Positions 1 through 9,669 of a DNA stretch of 64,000 nucleotides are shown here, piece by piece. The DNA is from Betaproteobacteria bacterium HGW-Betaproteobacteria-7. Lineage in GTDB: Bacteria > Pseudomonadota > Gammaproteobacteria > Burkholderiales > Rhodocyclaceae. The notes beneath the pieces were generated by a model that was not told the DNA's origin, did not search any database, and worked only from the letters and a program-made list of their open reading frames with translations. The stretch is taken from the NCBI GenBank assembly GCA_002840765.1, contig PHCE01000001.1:124001-188000 (forward strand), written 5' to 3'. Each line of letters opens with the position of its first letter. Position 1 is the stretch's first letter. The position numbers and the translations under genes are program-made.

Positions 1-527
1 GCAAGGTCGATTTCCCGATGATTGCCCAGATAGCGGGCGAACGCCCAGATTGGCATTGGGTGCTAGTTGGCCGAATTGAAAGGCAGGAGCTTGAAAACGA
101 CCCGGAACTATCCGAGGCGTTTCATGCATGCAGGACGAAGACCAACGTTCATCTTCTTGGGCAAAAACACCGCAGCGAAATTCCCGCCTACGTGGGCAAC
201 ATGGACATCAACACCATGTGTTATCGCCACGGCGGCACCGGATGGTGGAATGCGGTATCTCCATTGAAACTCCACGAATACTTCAGCAGTGGCCAACCAG
301 TGATTTCCGCTCCTGTCCCAGCGGTCATGACCTTCTCGGAGTTATTGGAGGTTGCCGAATCTCCTCAGGACTGGATTGACCACCTGACTCAGTTATTGAA
401 AGAACCGGATTCTCGTACGGCAGCCCGGGTGAATGTAGCGTTGAAGAACTCCTGGAATAATCGCGTCGACGTTTATGAGAAATGGCTGGAAGAAATGCAG
501 CTAACAGCCATAGGCACAACTGGGTGA
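1..527 (+). CDS. Glycosyltransferase, C-terminal part (cut by window edge)
   Basis: The reading frame is open from the first bases of the window, so the ATG at 18 is probably internal and the gene starts to the left. The visible ~174 residues look like the C-terminal Rossmann half of a GT-B glycosyltransferase: a strand followed by a turn (WHWVLVG), then a region ending in [20 protein letters not shown], typical of the nucleotide-sugar binding part of GT4-type enzymes. It ends 4 bases before the UDP-glucuronate decarboxylase gene, so the two are probably co-transcribed. Role in assembling a surface polysaccharide is inferred from the neighbours; donor and acceptor cannot be read. Confidence 0.8.
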   Translation, partial: KVDFPMIAQIAGERPDWHWVLVGRIERQELENDPELSEAFHACRTKTNVHLLGQKHRSEIPAYVGNMDINTMCYRHGGTGWWNAVSPLKLHEYFSSGQPVISAPVPAVMTFSELLEVAESPQDWIDHLTQLLKEPDSRTAARVNVALKNSWNNRVDVYEKWLEEMQLTAIGTTG

Positions 528-531
528 AAAG

Positions 532-1542
532 ATGAGAAATTATTTCGAGACCAAACGAGTTCTTGTCACTGGTGGCGCAGGATTTCTCGGCTCACACCTG
601 ATTGATCGGCTACTCGCCCGTGGCGATGAGGTTGTTTGTATCGACAACCTGTTCACCGGTTCAAAACGCAATATTTACCATCTGCACAACCACCCCAGAT
701 TCGAGTTCATTCGTCATGACGTAACGTTCCCAATTTATCTTGAGGTCGACCAGATCTTCAACTTGGCTTGCCCCGCATCTCCTATTCACTACCAGCACGA
801 TCCGGTACAAACCACGAAGACCAGCGTCCACGGTGCCATCAACATGCTTGGGCTCGCCAAACGACTGCGCGCACGAATACTCCAGGCCAGCACCAGCGAA
901 GTTTACGGCGACCCATCGATTCACCCACAAAAGGAAGACTATTGGGGCAACGTCAATCCCATCGGCCCGCGTAGCTGCTACGACGAAGGCAAGCGATGCG
1001 CCGAGACCCTATTCTTCGACTACCACCGCCAGCATCGCCTGGATATCCGTGTTGCACGCATCTTCAACACCTACGGTCCGCGGATGCATGCCAACGACGG
1101 ACGTGTGGTCAGCAATTTCATTGTTCAAGCGCTCAAGGACGAAGACATCACTTTGTACGGTGATGGGCAGCAGACACGCAGCTTCTGCTATGTCGACGAC
1201 CTGATCGAGGGGTTTCTGCGCTTCATGGACAAGGAATCAGCCGATCCCGACCAGATGGCTTTACCCGGGCCAATCAACCTGGGCAATCCCAACGAGTTCA
1301 CCATCCGCCAGCTTGCCGAGCACGTCATCGCTCTGACTGGCTCGGCATCCCGGTTGATCTTCAAACCCCTACCGGAGGACGACCCCCGCCAACGGCAGCC
1401 CGATATCGCGCTTGCCCAGGAGTATCTCGGATGGGAACCCAAGGTGCAGCTTGACGAAGGGCTGGGCAAGACGATCGCTTATTTCGACGCCCTGCTGACC
1501 TCCGGGAGCGAAAGCCCCGAGAATTCTATCGGCATCAATTGA
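532..1542 (+). CDS. UDP-glucuronate decarboxylase (UDP-xylose synthase), SDR family
   Basis: Extended short-chain dehydrogenase of 336 residues, the usual size for bacterial Uxs enzymes. The N-terminal NAD-binding motif GGAGFLGSH is at residues 14-22, the STSEVYGDP block follows near 120, and the catalytic YxxxK is Y150-D-E-G-K154. The runs [21 protein letters not shown] and [15 protein letters not shown] are characteristic of UDP-glucuronate decarboxylases rather than 4-epimerases. The family converts UDP-glucuronate to UDP-xylose in the cytosol with bound NAD. It sits between two glycosyltransferase genes, so UDP-xylose is the likely donor made for this polysaccharide. The alternative, a 4,6-dehydratase, is less likely given the motifs. 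Confidence 0.9.
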   Translation: MRNYFETKRVLVTGGAGFLGSHLIDRLLARGDEVVCIDNLFTGSKRNIYHLHNHPRFEFIRHDVTFPIYLEVDQIFNLACPASPIHYQHDPVQTTKTSVHGAINMLGLAKRLRARILQASTSEVYGDPSIHPQKEDYWGNVNPIGPRSCYDEGKRCAETLFFDYHRQHRLDIRVARIFNTYGPRMHANDGRVVSNFIVQALKDEDITLYGDGQQTRSFCYVDDLIEGFLRFMDKESADPDQMALPGPINLGNPNEFTIRQLAEHVIALTGSASRLIFKPLPEDDPRQRQPDIALAQEYLGWEPKVQLDEGLGKTIAYFDALLTSGSESPENSIGIN

Positions 1543-1582
1543 TCGCCCAAGCTCAGCCAGGCCAACCCCAATTAAAGCCACC

Positions 1583-2740
1583 ATGCCCAAACGCGCCAGG
1601 ATTACCTTTCTTTCTCACAATGTCTCCGGCAACTGCATGTACCGTACCGCCCTGCTGTATCGCGCGCTGGAACCCTATTTCGACGTCGACATCGTCGGTT
1701 TCGACTGGGGGGGCGGAATCTGGGCGCCGCTTCGTGACGAGAATCTGAACATCCGCCATGAACCCTACGGGAGCTGGCCGGTTTTTGTGAAATCCTCGTG
1801 GCGCATACTGAAGTCGCTGCGCGCCGATCTGGTTATCGCTTCGAAGCCCCGTCTGCCCAGCTTCGGTCTTGGCCTCCTGAACCGCCTGCTGCATGGCACT
1901 CCAGTCATCGTCGACAATGAGGATGACGAGCTGGCAATGACCCGACCGCCGAACCACATCCGCTTGCCCCAGAAAATTGCCTTCCACCTGCGCAACCCGG
2001 ATGCCCACCTGCCGACCTTGCTCTTGCATCGCCTGCTCCAGCGTGCCGATCAGGTGTTCGTCGTCTCGACCTACTTCCAAAAGATCCATGGCGGCACCAT
2101 CGTACCGCACGGACTGCCGCCCAAATCTGCACCTGCAGAAGATGAGGTAAATCGGCTGCGCATGGAACTCGGCCTCGGTGATGCCTTCGTCGTGGTGTTC
2201 GTGGGGACGCCTCGCGCTCACAAGGGCATTGTCGAAACGCTGGATGCTGCTGCTGCCAGCGATATACCCGGCATTCGTGTAGTCGTCGTCGGCGTCAGCC
2301 CGGACGATGCCTACACCAATGGTTTGTCCGAACGCTACGGGGCCCTGCTTGTGCGGATACCGCCAGTGCCCAGTACCGAGGTACCCAGTTATCTGGCACT
2401 CGGTAACGTGACGGTCCTCGCCCAGCAAGCTTCGGAAGAATCCATGGGTCAGATGCCCGCCAAACTCACCGATGCCATGCTCTCGGGCATCCCGATCATT
2501 GCCACACGCGTGTCCGACATCCCACTGTATCTGGATGGCTGCGGAATCGTACTGGACACCGCCAGCCCCGAAGCCATCGCCAAAGCGCTACGCTGGGTTC
2601 ATGCCCATCCCGCGGATGCCGGCGCACTGGGCAAGCTGGGTCAAGCGCAGGCGCACGAACGGCTGACCGATGCTGCCATTGCCAGGATCATGCTGCCACG
2701 GGTGAACCAGGTACTCGACCGTCGCAATAACTCGAACTGA
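1583..2740 (+). CDS. Glycosyltransferase, GT4-like
   Basis: A 385-residue cytosolic protein with two-domain GT-B character. The N-terminal part (KRARITFLSHNVSGNCMYRTALLYRALEP) is an acceptor-binding Rossmann half. The second half has VVVFVGTPRAHKGIVETLDAA, the segment that opens the donor domain of GT4 enzymes, and then a late E-rich region (EESMGQMPAKLTDAMLSGIPIIATRVSD) that matches the E-x7-E donor site in position and flavour. It is 40 bases after the Uxs gene and 38 before the flippase. Sugar specificity cannot be assigned; transfer of xylose or another residue to the lipid-linked repeat unit is a guess from context. Confidence 0.82.
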   Translation: MPKRARITFLSHNVSGNCMYRTALLYRALEPYFDVDIVGFDWGGGIWAPLRDENLNIRHEPYGSWPVFVKSSWRILKSLRADLVIASKPRLPSFGLGLLNRLLHGTPVIVDNEDDELAMTRPPNHIRLPQKIAFHLRNPDAHLPTLLLHRLLQRADQVFVVSTYFQKIHGGTIVPHGLPPKSAPAEDEVNRLRMELGLGDAFVVVFVGTPRAHKGIVETLDAAAASDIPGIRVVVVGVSPDDAYTNGLSERYGALLVRIPPVPSTEVPSYLALGNVTVLAQQASEESMGQMPAKLTDAMLSGIPIIATRVSDIPLYLDGCGIVLDTASPEAIAKALRWVHAHPADAGALGKLGQAQAHERLTDAAIARIMLPRVNQVLDRRNNSN

Positions 2741-2778
2741 ACGCGGCCGAACCAAGACAACCCCCTTCCGATCACCTC

Positions 2779-4230
2779 ATGACCATCCGCAAGGCGCTCG
2801 CCTACGCCTTCACCACCCGCTATTTCGCCCTCGCCATCCAGTTTGCGGCGACGATCATCCTTGCGCGCCTGCTGACCCCAGCTGAGATCGGAATCTACTC
2901 AGTCGGCGCCGCCATAATCATGATCGCGCAAACGCTGCGCGACTTCGGCACCTCGACCTACATCATCCAGGAGCGCGAACTCTCCCGCGAGCGGCTCGCC
3001 ACAGCATTTACCGTCACCGTTATCGTCGCCTGGTCCATAGCAGCAGGACTATGGGGCATCGCCGAGCCAGCTGCCCGCTTCTACGTTGAACCTGGCGTTC
3101 GCGATGTCCTGCAGGTGATGGCGCTAAATTTCCTGCTCCTGCCGTTCGGTTCTATCAGCGCCGCCATGCTCCGCCGGGACATGAATTTTCAGGCAATTAT
3201 GTATATCGGCATAGCCAGTACGCTGGCGCACTCCGGATCAAGCGTGCTTTTCGCCTGGCTGGGCTGGGGCTTCATCAGCCTGGCCTGGGGTGCCGTATGT
3301 GGAAGCATCGTCAGCGTGCTGGGCGCCATGATCGCCAATCCGCGGAATTTCATGTTCCGCCCGACCCTGTCCGAACGGCAACGTGTACTCTCCTTCAGCC
3401 TGAAAAGCAGCATTTCCTCGATTGCGGCAGAAGCCGGCCATTCCGCCCCCGACATGGTGCTCGGCAAGACCCTGGGCATGGAGGCAACCGGCCTGTTTTC
3501 ACGGGCCATGGGCTATGTTCAGCTTTTCGAACGCCTCCTGCAGGACGTACTACGTAGTGTCATGCTGCCCTATCTGGCCGAAGCCGAACGCTCCGGTACC
3601 AACGTCTCGCAGAAACTGAAGCTAGCCCTCGACAGCATCGTCACCGTCTCGATGTTCATCATCGCGCTCACCGGCATTCTCGCCGAACCGCTGATCCTGC
3701 TGCTATTCGGTAATCAATGGCTGGCCGCTATACCGCTCGCGCAGATCCTCTGCGTCGCCATGATCCTCCGCTGCGCCGCACCGACAGTAGCAGCAGCTCT
3801 GGTGGCTAGCAGGAGGATTGACGTAGTCATGCGCGCCAGCATTGCGTCAACAATCCTGAAGTTCACCTTGCTGACACTGGGTTCGACCCAGGGTCTGATC
3901 TACGCTGCGATTGGCTATGCTGCTGCCGAGGGACTGAGTATTTGCATATTGCTGGTCGCCTGCTCACGCTGTGGCTTATTTACGCTGCGCGGATTCCTGT
4001 CTTCTTATGCTCAAGCCCTTCCCCCAACGTTTGCTGGCCTGATACCAGCCACTGTCATCATCCTGACGCTAGAAGCTAAAAAGGACCCAGCCTGGTTGCT
4101 GTTCTACCTGGGCATAACCGGGTTACTCTCTGCCGCCTGCTGGATAGGAACGCTTTACGCTACCCGTTCTCCGTTATGGCAAGAGATTATGCGAATAGCT
4201 AGCAAGCTGATCTCGCGCCGGACCGCATAA
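2779..4230 (+). CDS. Wzx-type oligosaccharide flippase (MOP superfamily)
   Basis: A 483-residue integral membrane protein with about 12 hydrophobic segments. It begins with the TTRYFALAIQFAATIILARLLTPAEIGIYSVG signature of polysaccharide flippases: an amphipathic start, first helix, then L-x-P-x-E-x-G. The loop DFGTSTYIIQE is also typical of the PST/Wzx branch. Family members move undecaprenol-linked repeat units across the inner membrane for Wzy-dependent polymerisation. Its neighbours are glycosyltransferases, and a matching polymerase is encoded on the other strand at 13.5-15.9 kb. It is the last high-GC gene before an AT-rich block. Confidence 0.88.
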   Translation: MTIRKALAYAFTTRYFALAIQFAATIILARLLTPAEIGIYSVGAAIIMIAQTLRDFGTSTYIIQERELSRERLATAFTVTVIVAWSIAAGLWGIAEPAARFYVEPGVRDVLQVMALNFLLLPFGSISAAMLRRDMNFQAIMYIGIASTLAHSGSSVLFAWLGWGFISLAWGAVCGSIVSVLGAMIANPRNFMFRPTLSERQRVLSFSLKSSISSIAAEAGHSAPDMVLGKTLGMEATGLFSRAMGYVQLFERLLQDVLRSVMLPYLAEAERSGTNVSQKLKLALDSIVTVSMFIIALTGILAEPLILLLFGNQWLAAIPLAQILCVAMILRCAAPTVAAALVASRRIDVVMRASIASTILKFTLLTLGSTQGLIYAAIGYAAAEGLSICILLVACSRCGLFTLRGFLSSYAQALPPTFAGLIPATVIILTLEAKKDPAWLLFYLGITGLLSAACWIGTLYATRSPLWQEIMRIASKLISRRTA

Positions 4231-4319
4231 GGCTTTCTAAGCTCTTAATTGTCATCAACAGTGCTCGGAGGCACGATCCGGTTGGCCTTAATAAAAGCAC
4301 AACCTTTATTGCATGAATT

Positions 4320-4345
4320 CGTTACTAATACGAGAGTAACGTTTT
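4320..4345 (+). terminator. Weak intrinsic terminator after the flippase gene
   Basis: CGTTACT and AGTAACG form a 7-bp inverted repeat around an 8-base loop and are followed directly by TTTTG. It lies 90 bases after the flippase stop codon and would end the + strand high-GC transcript. The stem is short, so efficiency is uncertain. The rest of the 4231-4445 gap is AT-rich and shows no gene. Confidence 0.4.
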
Positions 4346-4445
4346 GCTTAGCCAACTTTTAAACTTAACCTTTAGCTCTTGACTCAACAGATATACAAGA
4401 AAAACGCATAGACAACGAAAGACGAGAAATTCAGCGAGCCAAGTT

Positions 4446-5390
4446 ATGAAAAACCTGATTAATCACCTAAAAACATTTTTATTCTTCCCGATTTACACAA
4501 GAAAGAACAACCTAATCAACTTGGAAACATTAGAGAAAATCAACAATCTAGATCGCGAAATAAAGTCAAAATCAACAGAAACAAACGCCCTGATATTATC
4601 GTTATTATCCAACGACTACGGATTAAACAGAACAAAACGACAAAAAGAATTGATCGTTAGCCTTACAACACATTCACACAGAATAGAAAAAGTTGGATTA
4701 GTAATCCAATCAATAATGGATCAAACATTCAAGGCGGACAAAATAGTATTATCAATAAACAAAGAAAAATTTAACGACGAAAATATACCGAATACCCTCA
4801 AATTATTAGAGCAACGTGGACTGACCATAAATTACTGTAAAGATATTGGCCCATACACAAAGCTTGTACCTGTTTTAAAAAAATATCCGGAAAGTATTAT
4901 AGTTACTGTTGATGACGACTTAATATACCCACGCAACCTGCTGGAAACACTTTACAAGGCATACGAGGTAGAACCAAATTTCATACATTGTTTACGCATG
5001 CACTATATGAAATTCGCATCCAGTGGTGAAATTAAGCCATACATAGAGTGGGATCTATGTAGTTATATTACTAAAGCAGACGATTATGTCTTTCCGACAG
5101 GTGTAGGTGGCGTCTTATACCCGCCAAATTCTTTTGGCGACGAGGTTTTTAACGAAGATGCATTTATGAACCTATCGCCAAATGCTGATGATGTGTGGTT
5201 TAAGGCAATGAGCCTCTTGAATAACGTTTTATGCAAAAAAGTCGACTCAGACATCATGAACAACCCAGTCGTGATTAGCGGAACTGAGTTCTCCGGCCTT
5301 AAGCATGAGAATTTATACAATAACGCCAACGATGTGAAGATTGATCAAGTATTCAGCACGTATGATTTATGGAAAAAATTTAAAACCTAG
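4446..5390 (+). CDS. Putative GT2-like glycosyltransferase, AT-rich
   Basis: A 314-residue soluble protein. KELIVSLTTHSHRIEKVGLVIQSIMDQTFKADKIVLSIN resembles the start of a GT-A fold (strand, then a helix with pairwise I-x-S-I-x-x-Q motif). SIIVTVDDDLIYP supplies the DxD-like metal-binding motif expected of GT-A enzymes. The last third (VFPTGVGGVLYPP...ADDVWFKAMSL) looks like an acceptor region with a D-D-x-W element. This architecture occurs in uncharacterised polysaccharide-locus transferases. The gene uses many AAA/ATA codons and is much AT-richer than the flippase before it, which suggests recent transfer. Substrate unknown. Confidence 0.72.
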   Translation: MKNLINHLKTFLFFPIYTRKNNLINLETLEKINNLDREIKSKSTETNALILSLLSNDYGLNRTKRQKELIVSLTTHSHRIEKVGLVIQSIMDQTFKADKIVLSINKEKFNDENIPNTLKLLEQRGLTINYCKDIGPYTKLVPVLKKYPESIIVTVDDDLIYPRNLLETLYKAYEVEPNFIHCLRMHYMKFASSGEIKPYIEWDLCSYITKADDYVFPTGVGGVLYPPNSFGDEVFNEDAFMNLSPNADDVWFKAMSLLNNVLCKKVDSDIMNNPVVISGTEFSGLKHENLYNNANDVKIDQVFSTYDLWKKFKT

Positions 5391-5459
5391 GGATTCTTTT
5401 CTCACAAGCTCATTGACCATGCCGTCATTTTCTCAAATTAGACTGCATGACGGTCACTT

Positions 5460-6485
5460 ATGCAGACTTTCCCTAACGAACCAGGCCAATTCATGAACAA
5501 GCCAATTCGTCATCAACCCTTTGCCTGCCGAATTTGTTCAAAGCGCGCCGAGTCGGAAATATTTCTACTTAGCGAGATGATGCATGGCACCCGTGAGACG
5601 TTCGAGTACGCGAAATGCAGCAACTGTGGCTGTTTACAAATCCTCGAGATTCCAGCCGATCTTGGCCGCTATTACCCGCAGGATTACTATTCAATGCAGC
5701 CGCGCGACGAACCCGATGAATACAAAGGGATAAAGCGGCTGATCGCACAATGGTACTGTCGTAGCGCCGCACTGACCCCGTCTTCAATCTTGGGACATAC
5801 AGTACGACGACTCCTTCCAATGCCAACGGATTTTGTCTCGTATGGGACTTATCTGATCGAAAGCCGCTTGCGCAGTTCAAGAGACAAAATACTCGACGTA
5901 GGCTGTGGAGCTAGCCCGAACCGGCTTGCCGCTTTTCGTCGGTGTGGCTTCCGTAACGTTGAAGGAGTTGATCCCTTCATTGAGAAAGACCATATATATG
6001 AAGGGGTGCCAGTTCTTCGGCGCACGATTGATCAATTGGAAGGAGAGTACGGCCTCGTAATGTTGCACCACTCGCTTGAGCACACCCCAGACCCAGTAGG
6101 CACGCTTCGTCACGCAGCGCGCCTACTGCGCCCAGACGGCACCTGCCTTATACGGGTTCCGGTAATGGGAACCTACTTCTGGAGGCGCTTTGGAGAGAAT
6201 TGGGTGGAACTTGATCCGCCCCGCCACTTGTACTCCTTCAGCGTTGACGCTATGCGTTTGTTGGGTGAGCAAACTGGGCTTAGGCTTTACAAAACCACTT
6301 TCGACTCTAGTGCCTGGGAAATTGCGGCAAGCATCAGATATGAAAGAGGCATCCCGTTGCGAAGTACTCAAAAGTCAACGGATGGCTTCTCTGCAACCGA
6401 ATTGTCAGAGTTCAACAAGAAAGCTCAAGAGCTGAATGACAACCAAGATGCCGGACGCGCATGCTTTTACTTTAAACGGATTTGA
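5460..6485 (+). CDS. Class I SAM-dependent methyltransferase with N-terminal zinc ribbon
   Basis: Up to 341 residues. A C-x2-C pair (CRIC) and a second one (CSNC) about 30 residues later suggest a small zinc ribbon at the N terminus. The SAM-binding core follows: ILDVGCGASPNRLAAFRRCG (motif I) and VEGVDPF (acidic loop), then VMLHHSLEHTPDP and RLLRPDGTCLIRVPV, the pattern of Methyltransf_23-type enzymes. Such genes often modify sugars or lipids in polysaccharide loci, but the acceptor here cannot be told. The start is uncertain: ATG 5460 or ATG 5493 (MNKPIRHQPF), neither with a strong ribosome-binding site. It converges with the acyltransferase genes. Confidence 0.8.
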   Translation: MQTFPNEPGQFMNKPIRHQPFACRICSKRAESEIFLLSEMMHGTRETFEYAKCSNCGCLQILEIPADLGRYYPQDYYSMQPRDEPDEYKGIKRLIAQWYCRSAALTPSSILGHTVRRLLPMPTDFVSYGTYLIESRLRSSRDKILDVGCGASPNRLAAFRRCGFRNVEGVDPFIEKDHIYEGVPVLRRTIDQLEGEYGLVMLHHSLEHTPDPVGTLRHAARLLRPDGTCLIRVPVMGTYFWRRFGENWVELDPPRHLYSFSVDAMRLLGEQTGLRLYKTTFDSSAWEIAASIRYERGIPLRSTQKSTDGFSATELSEFNKKAQELNDNQDAGRACFYFKRI

Positions 6486-6590
6486 TCCAGCTTGAAAACG
6501 CCTGACTACCAGTATTTATCTGAGGTCAAACCAACTATTCTGAAACACTTAAAATATAGCACTGTCCATAGCTGTTAAATAAATAATAAA

Positions 6591-8540
6591 TCAATTTTGT
6601 TTATTAATTACTTTAGAAATAATTTCCCCAAAACCAATTTTACGCATTAGCAATACTGAGGCCTCATGCGTCAGATGGCCACCATCAACATAAATCGGAT
6701 TTTTATCCATAACGTTCATGCACTTATCTTGATCACAGAGAAGCGAATCAAACGAAACAACCGATATACCAGTTTTATCTTCAATAAGTCGCAAGAAATC
6801 CAGTGTTGGACCATATGTACTTTTGTATAAATCCAACGGAATCGTACAATCGTCCAATGGCGCACCATATACAATTTTACCCTGTACTCTTCGCTCGGTA
6901 CATGTACCGATATTAAATCCACCAGCAGGTGGCGGAGCAACAATAATTACTTCCCTCCCAAGCGACCTAATCTTATCAATTGTTTCTGCCATAGCTTGAA
7001 TAACGTTCTCAAGGCTGGGCTCCTGCCTGACATAACCACCCTCCAGCCGCCGCAGACCCAACCAGTGATGTTTCCCATCTACTGATTTCAAATATTGTTT
7101 GAATGGGCTCGATATCACCACGACACGAATCGATTTCGTGTTCTCTATGTATTGAACAATGTCAGCATTGAATTTCAAACATGATTCAGCCCATGGCTGT
7201 AAATAATAAATGTTTGATAAAGGAGCGAGATTTAAAAATGGGCCACAAGTACCGCGTGTTGCTTGAACCACTCCATGCTCCCATTCTTCCGCGATACCAC
7301 TGACCAAGTGCATGGCATACGAATCCCCCCAGACCAGCACCGTTGGACTTTCCGAATCGCGACATGCCTTTCTGGGTTCGAAATCCGATTCATATACACA
7401 TTGTGAAGCAAAGCCATCATTCGGACGGCGAATATGCGCAAAATCCGGTCCGGAAACTGGAATTTGTGCAGTTACGAACGGAATCGCCATAACAATGATT
7501 GATGCGCTCACACCTACTGCGATGTTCTTGCGCGACGGATGCAACTGCAAGCGCCGAGTCGGCAACTCGACGAAACGATATAACGCCAGGCCCAGCAAAA
7601 TCCCAACCAGCAGCGTCAGGAAAGAATGCTGCAAAGGTATCGCGCCAACTGATGCATTCTTGAGAAAGGCAAATGGCGGCCAGTGCGCAAGGTACAGCGA
7701 ATATGAAACATCGCCAATCCGTGCCATCCCCCTAACCACTGCCAATTCCTTGGCGGAAGAATGATTGCGCAGAATTACGATGACGGTTGCCAGGCAGATG
7801 GCCATCGCATCCAAACCTGGATGGGGAAGCCCCGTTGGCCATACCGGAATGACAACCAGGGTGGCGATGGCTGGCCAGAATAGAACTCTGACAACTTGCT
7901 GGGCCCAATCGGAACGGAGGGGAAAAATGGCTGCCAGAGAACCAATGCCAAGCTCCCATGCTCTAGTCGGCAGCAGATAGAAGGTCCACTCCGGTTTGTG
8001 CATCAGGCCAGCCAGGCAAAGCCCCAAACTACCAACAAACAGGAACAGAAGCCCCGGCTTCCAGAAACGCCGCGGCAAAAACACCAGCAATGCCGGAAGG
8101 AAAAGATAGTACTGCTCCTCGATCGACAAGGACCAGACATGTAATAGGGGCTTGAGATCTGCAGCGCCGGCAAAGTAGCCGGACTGCATCAACAGAACGA
8201 CGTTGCCAGTAAATGTGACCGCCCCCAACATCTGGGCGGAAAAGTCGTTCAATTCCTGGGCATTCAGAAAGAATGGTGCGGCAACGGCTGTTAGAACGAA
8301 GGTCGCGTAGGCTGCCGGCAGGAGACGTTTGGCACGCCGGAAATAAAACTCAGAAAAACTGAATATGCCTTGCTCGATCTCCTTCTTTATCAGCCCAGTA
8401 ATGAGAAAACCCGAGATTACAAAAAAAACATCAACACCCAAAAAACCAGCCTTCAAGAATCCGAAGTCAGCGTGATAAATTAAGACCAACGATACGGCGA
8501 ACCCGCGCAACGCTTGAATATCAGTTCTGAATTTGGTCAT
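6591..8540 (-). CDS. Acyltransferase-3 / SGNH two-domain O-acetyltransferase
   Basis: A 649-residue protein. The N-terminal ~370 residues form an acyltransferase-3 membrane domain: start TDIQALRGFAVSLVLIYHAD with the conserved histidine, then FYFRRAKRLLPAAYATF and about ten hydrophobic helices. A C-terminal periplasmic SGNH esterase-like domain follows, with VLVWGDSYAMHL (block I serine) and YVDGGHLTHEAS (block V D-x2-H). This OatA/OafA layout transfers acetyl groups from the cytosol to surface sugars. It is the distal gene of the AT-rich - strand block and probably decorates the polysaccharide made here; the acetylated sugar is unknown. Confidence 0.87.
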   Translation of the reverse strand: MTKFRTDIQALRGFAVSLVLIYHADFGFLKAGFLGVDVFFVISGFLITGLIKKEIEQGIFSFSEFYFRRAKRLLPAAYATFVLTAVAAPFFLNAQELNDFSAQMLGAVTFTGNVVLLMQSGYFAGAADLKPLLHVWSLSIEEQYYLFLPALLVFLPRRFWKPGLLFLFVGSLGLCLAGLMHKPEWTFYLLPTRAWELGIGSLAAIFPLRSDWAQQVVRVLFWPAIATLVVIPVWPTGLPHPGLDAMAICLATVIVILRNHSSAKELAVVRGMARIGDVSYSLYLAHWPPFAFLKNASVGAIPLQHSFLTLLVGILLGLALYRFVELPTRRLQLHPSRKNIAVGVSASIIVMAIPFVTAQIPVSGPDFAHIRRPNDGFASQCVYESDFEPRKACRDSESPTVLVWGDSYAMHLVSGIAEEWEHGVVQATRGTCGPFLNLAPLSNIYYLQPWAESCLKFNADIVQYIENTKSIRVVVISSPFKQYLKSVDGKHHWLGLRRLEGGYVRQEPSLENVIQAMAETIDKIRSLGREVIIVAPPPAGGFNIGTCTERRVQGKIVYGAPLDDCTIPLDLYKSTYGPTLDFLRLIEDKTGISVVSFDSLLCDQDKCMNVMDKNPIYVDGGHLTHEASVLLMRKIGFGEIISKVINKQN

Positions 8541-8594
8541 AAATTCAATCAGGCGTTAACAACAGGAAAGGCAAATAGATCTGGCAATTGAATT

Positions 8595-9548
8595 TCAACG
8601 AAAGTGCTTAGCCGCATTTTCTTCAAGCAAATGTCGCAATTTTGACAAAGTATAGGCACACGCCAAAACTAAGACCATTGACAACAAATACCCTAATGTA
8701 TTTCCGAGCTCGGGCAGTCGAACGAAAACATAGGTGTGCAGAAGATAGATCTCGAGAACACATGGCATCCACATCGCCAACGGCCCGATATAGCTCTCGC
8801 GCATAGGCACACACAGCAGGATAGCCACTGTCGCGATCGACATGGCGGCAATAAACAAAATATTGAACTGCTTGAATCCGAAAAAATTGGCCATTAGGAA
8901 AAACGACACGATCACAATCAAGGACAAGCATGCAAACAATTGCGAAGGACGCCAGTTAACTCTGCTTGCAAAAGCACCGAATCCAAAGCCAAAAACTGTT
9001 AACCAGAGCATGTAAGGTTGCGGTGCAAGAAGCTGCCCAACAAGACAAATAACTGTAAAGCAAGCAATGAATATGAAGGCTCTATTTCGGTTCGTGCAGA
9101 GAGCATTCACCAACGGATAAGCCACATAAAAAAGCAACAATACCGTCAAAAACCAGAGACCATTACCGAATGGACTGGCGTTTCGAATTCCGAACCAGTC
9201 AAGAATGCCACTTAGTCCAAACCAGGCGAAAATCGTGTGGGGATGCCATATTCCAGCTTTTTCTTGCCACAAAAAAAACAGCAATAGAAAAATATTCACA
9301 ATAAATAATGCTGGCAGCAAGCGTCGAAACTTGCTTGACCAAAACTTCCGGATGTTGAGACGTCCATGGTAACGCTCCGCCGAAAAGTATCCTGAAGAAA
9401 ATGAAAATACAAATAGTCCGATAGAAACTGGAATCCAGAGTAGCGAACCTTCAAAATAATGGCCAGTCACAACCAAAAGTATGGCCAAAAGTTTGGATAT
9501 CGAGAAATTTTCGCTGATCTGTTCTGCGAAATAATGCGCGTTTTTCAT
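8595..9548 (-). CDS. Acyltransferase-3 family membrane protein (short form)
   Basis: A 317-residue, very hydrophobic protein with roughly ten predicted helices and no extra-membrane C-terminal domain. FSISKLLAILLVVTGHYFEG carries the family histidine in the first helix, and FWSSKFRRLLPALFIVN supplies the R-R/L-P loop after the third. The family O-acylates sugars using cytosolic acyl donors. It is preceded and followed by related acyltransferase genes on the same strand and shares their low GC. The three proteins are not close copies of one another, so they may modify different positions. Confidence 0.75.
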   Translation of the reverse strand: MKNAHYFAEQISENFSISKLLAILLVVTGHYFEGSLLWIPVSIGLFVFSFSSGYFSAERYHGRLNIRKFWSSKFRRLLPALFIVNIFLLLFFLWQEKAGIWHPHTIFAWFGLSGILDWFGIRNASPFGNGLWFLTVLLLFYVAYPLVNALCTNRNRAFIFIACFTVICLVGQLLAPQPYMLWLTVFGFGFGAFASRVNWRPSQLFACLSLIVIVSFFLMANFFGFKQFNILFIAAMSIATVAILLCVPMRESYIGPLAMWMPCVLEIYLLHTYVFVRLPELGNTLGYLLSMVLVLACAYTLSKLRHLLEENAAKHFR

Positions 9549-9669
9549 TTAACAATAATTGACTGTCACGTCGAATTCAGAAGCTCGTTTAAACATGGCT
9601 AAAATGACACAACCAGACTAAACAATAGGGTGTGGATAAAATTCCATGCGTTAGACACCTCGCTTACAT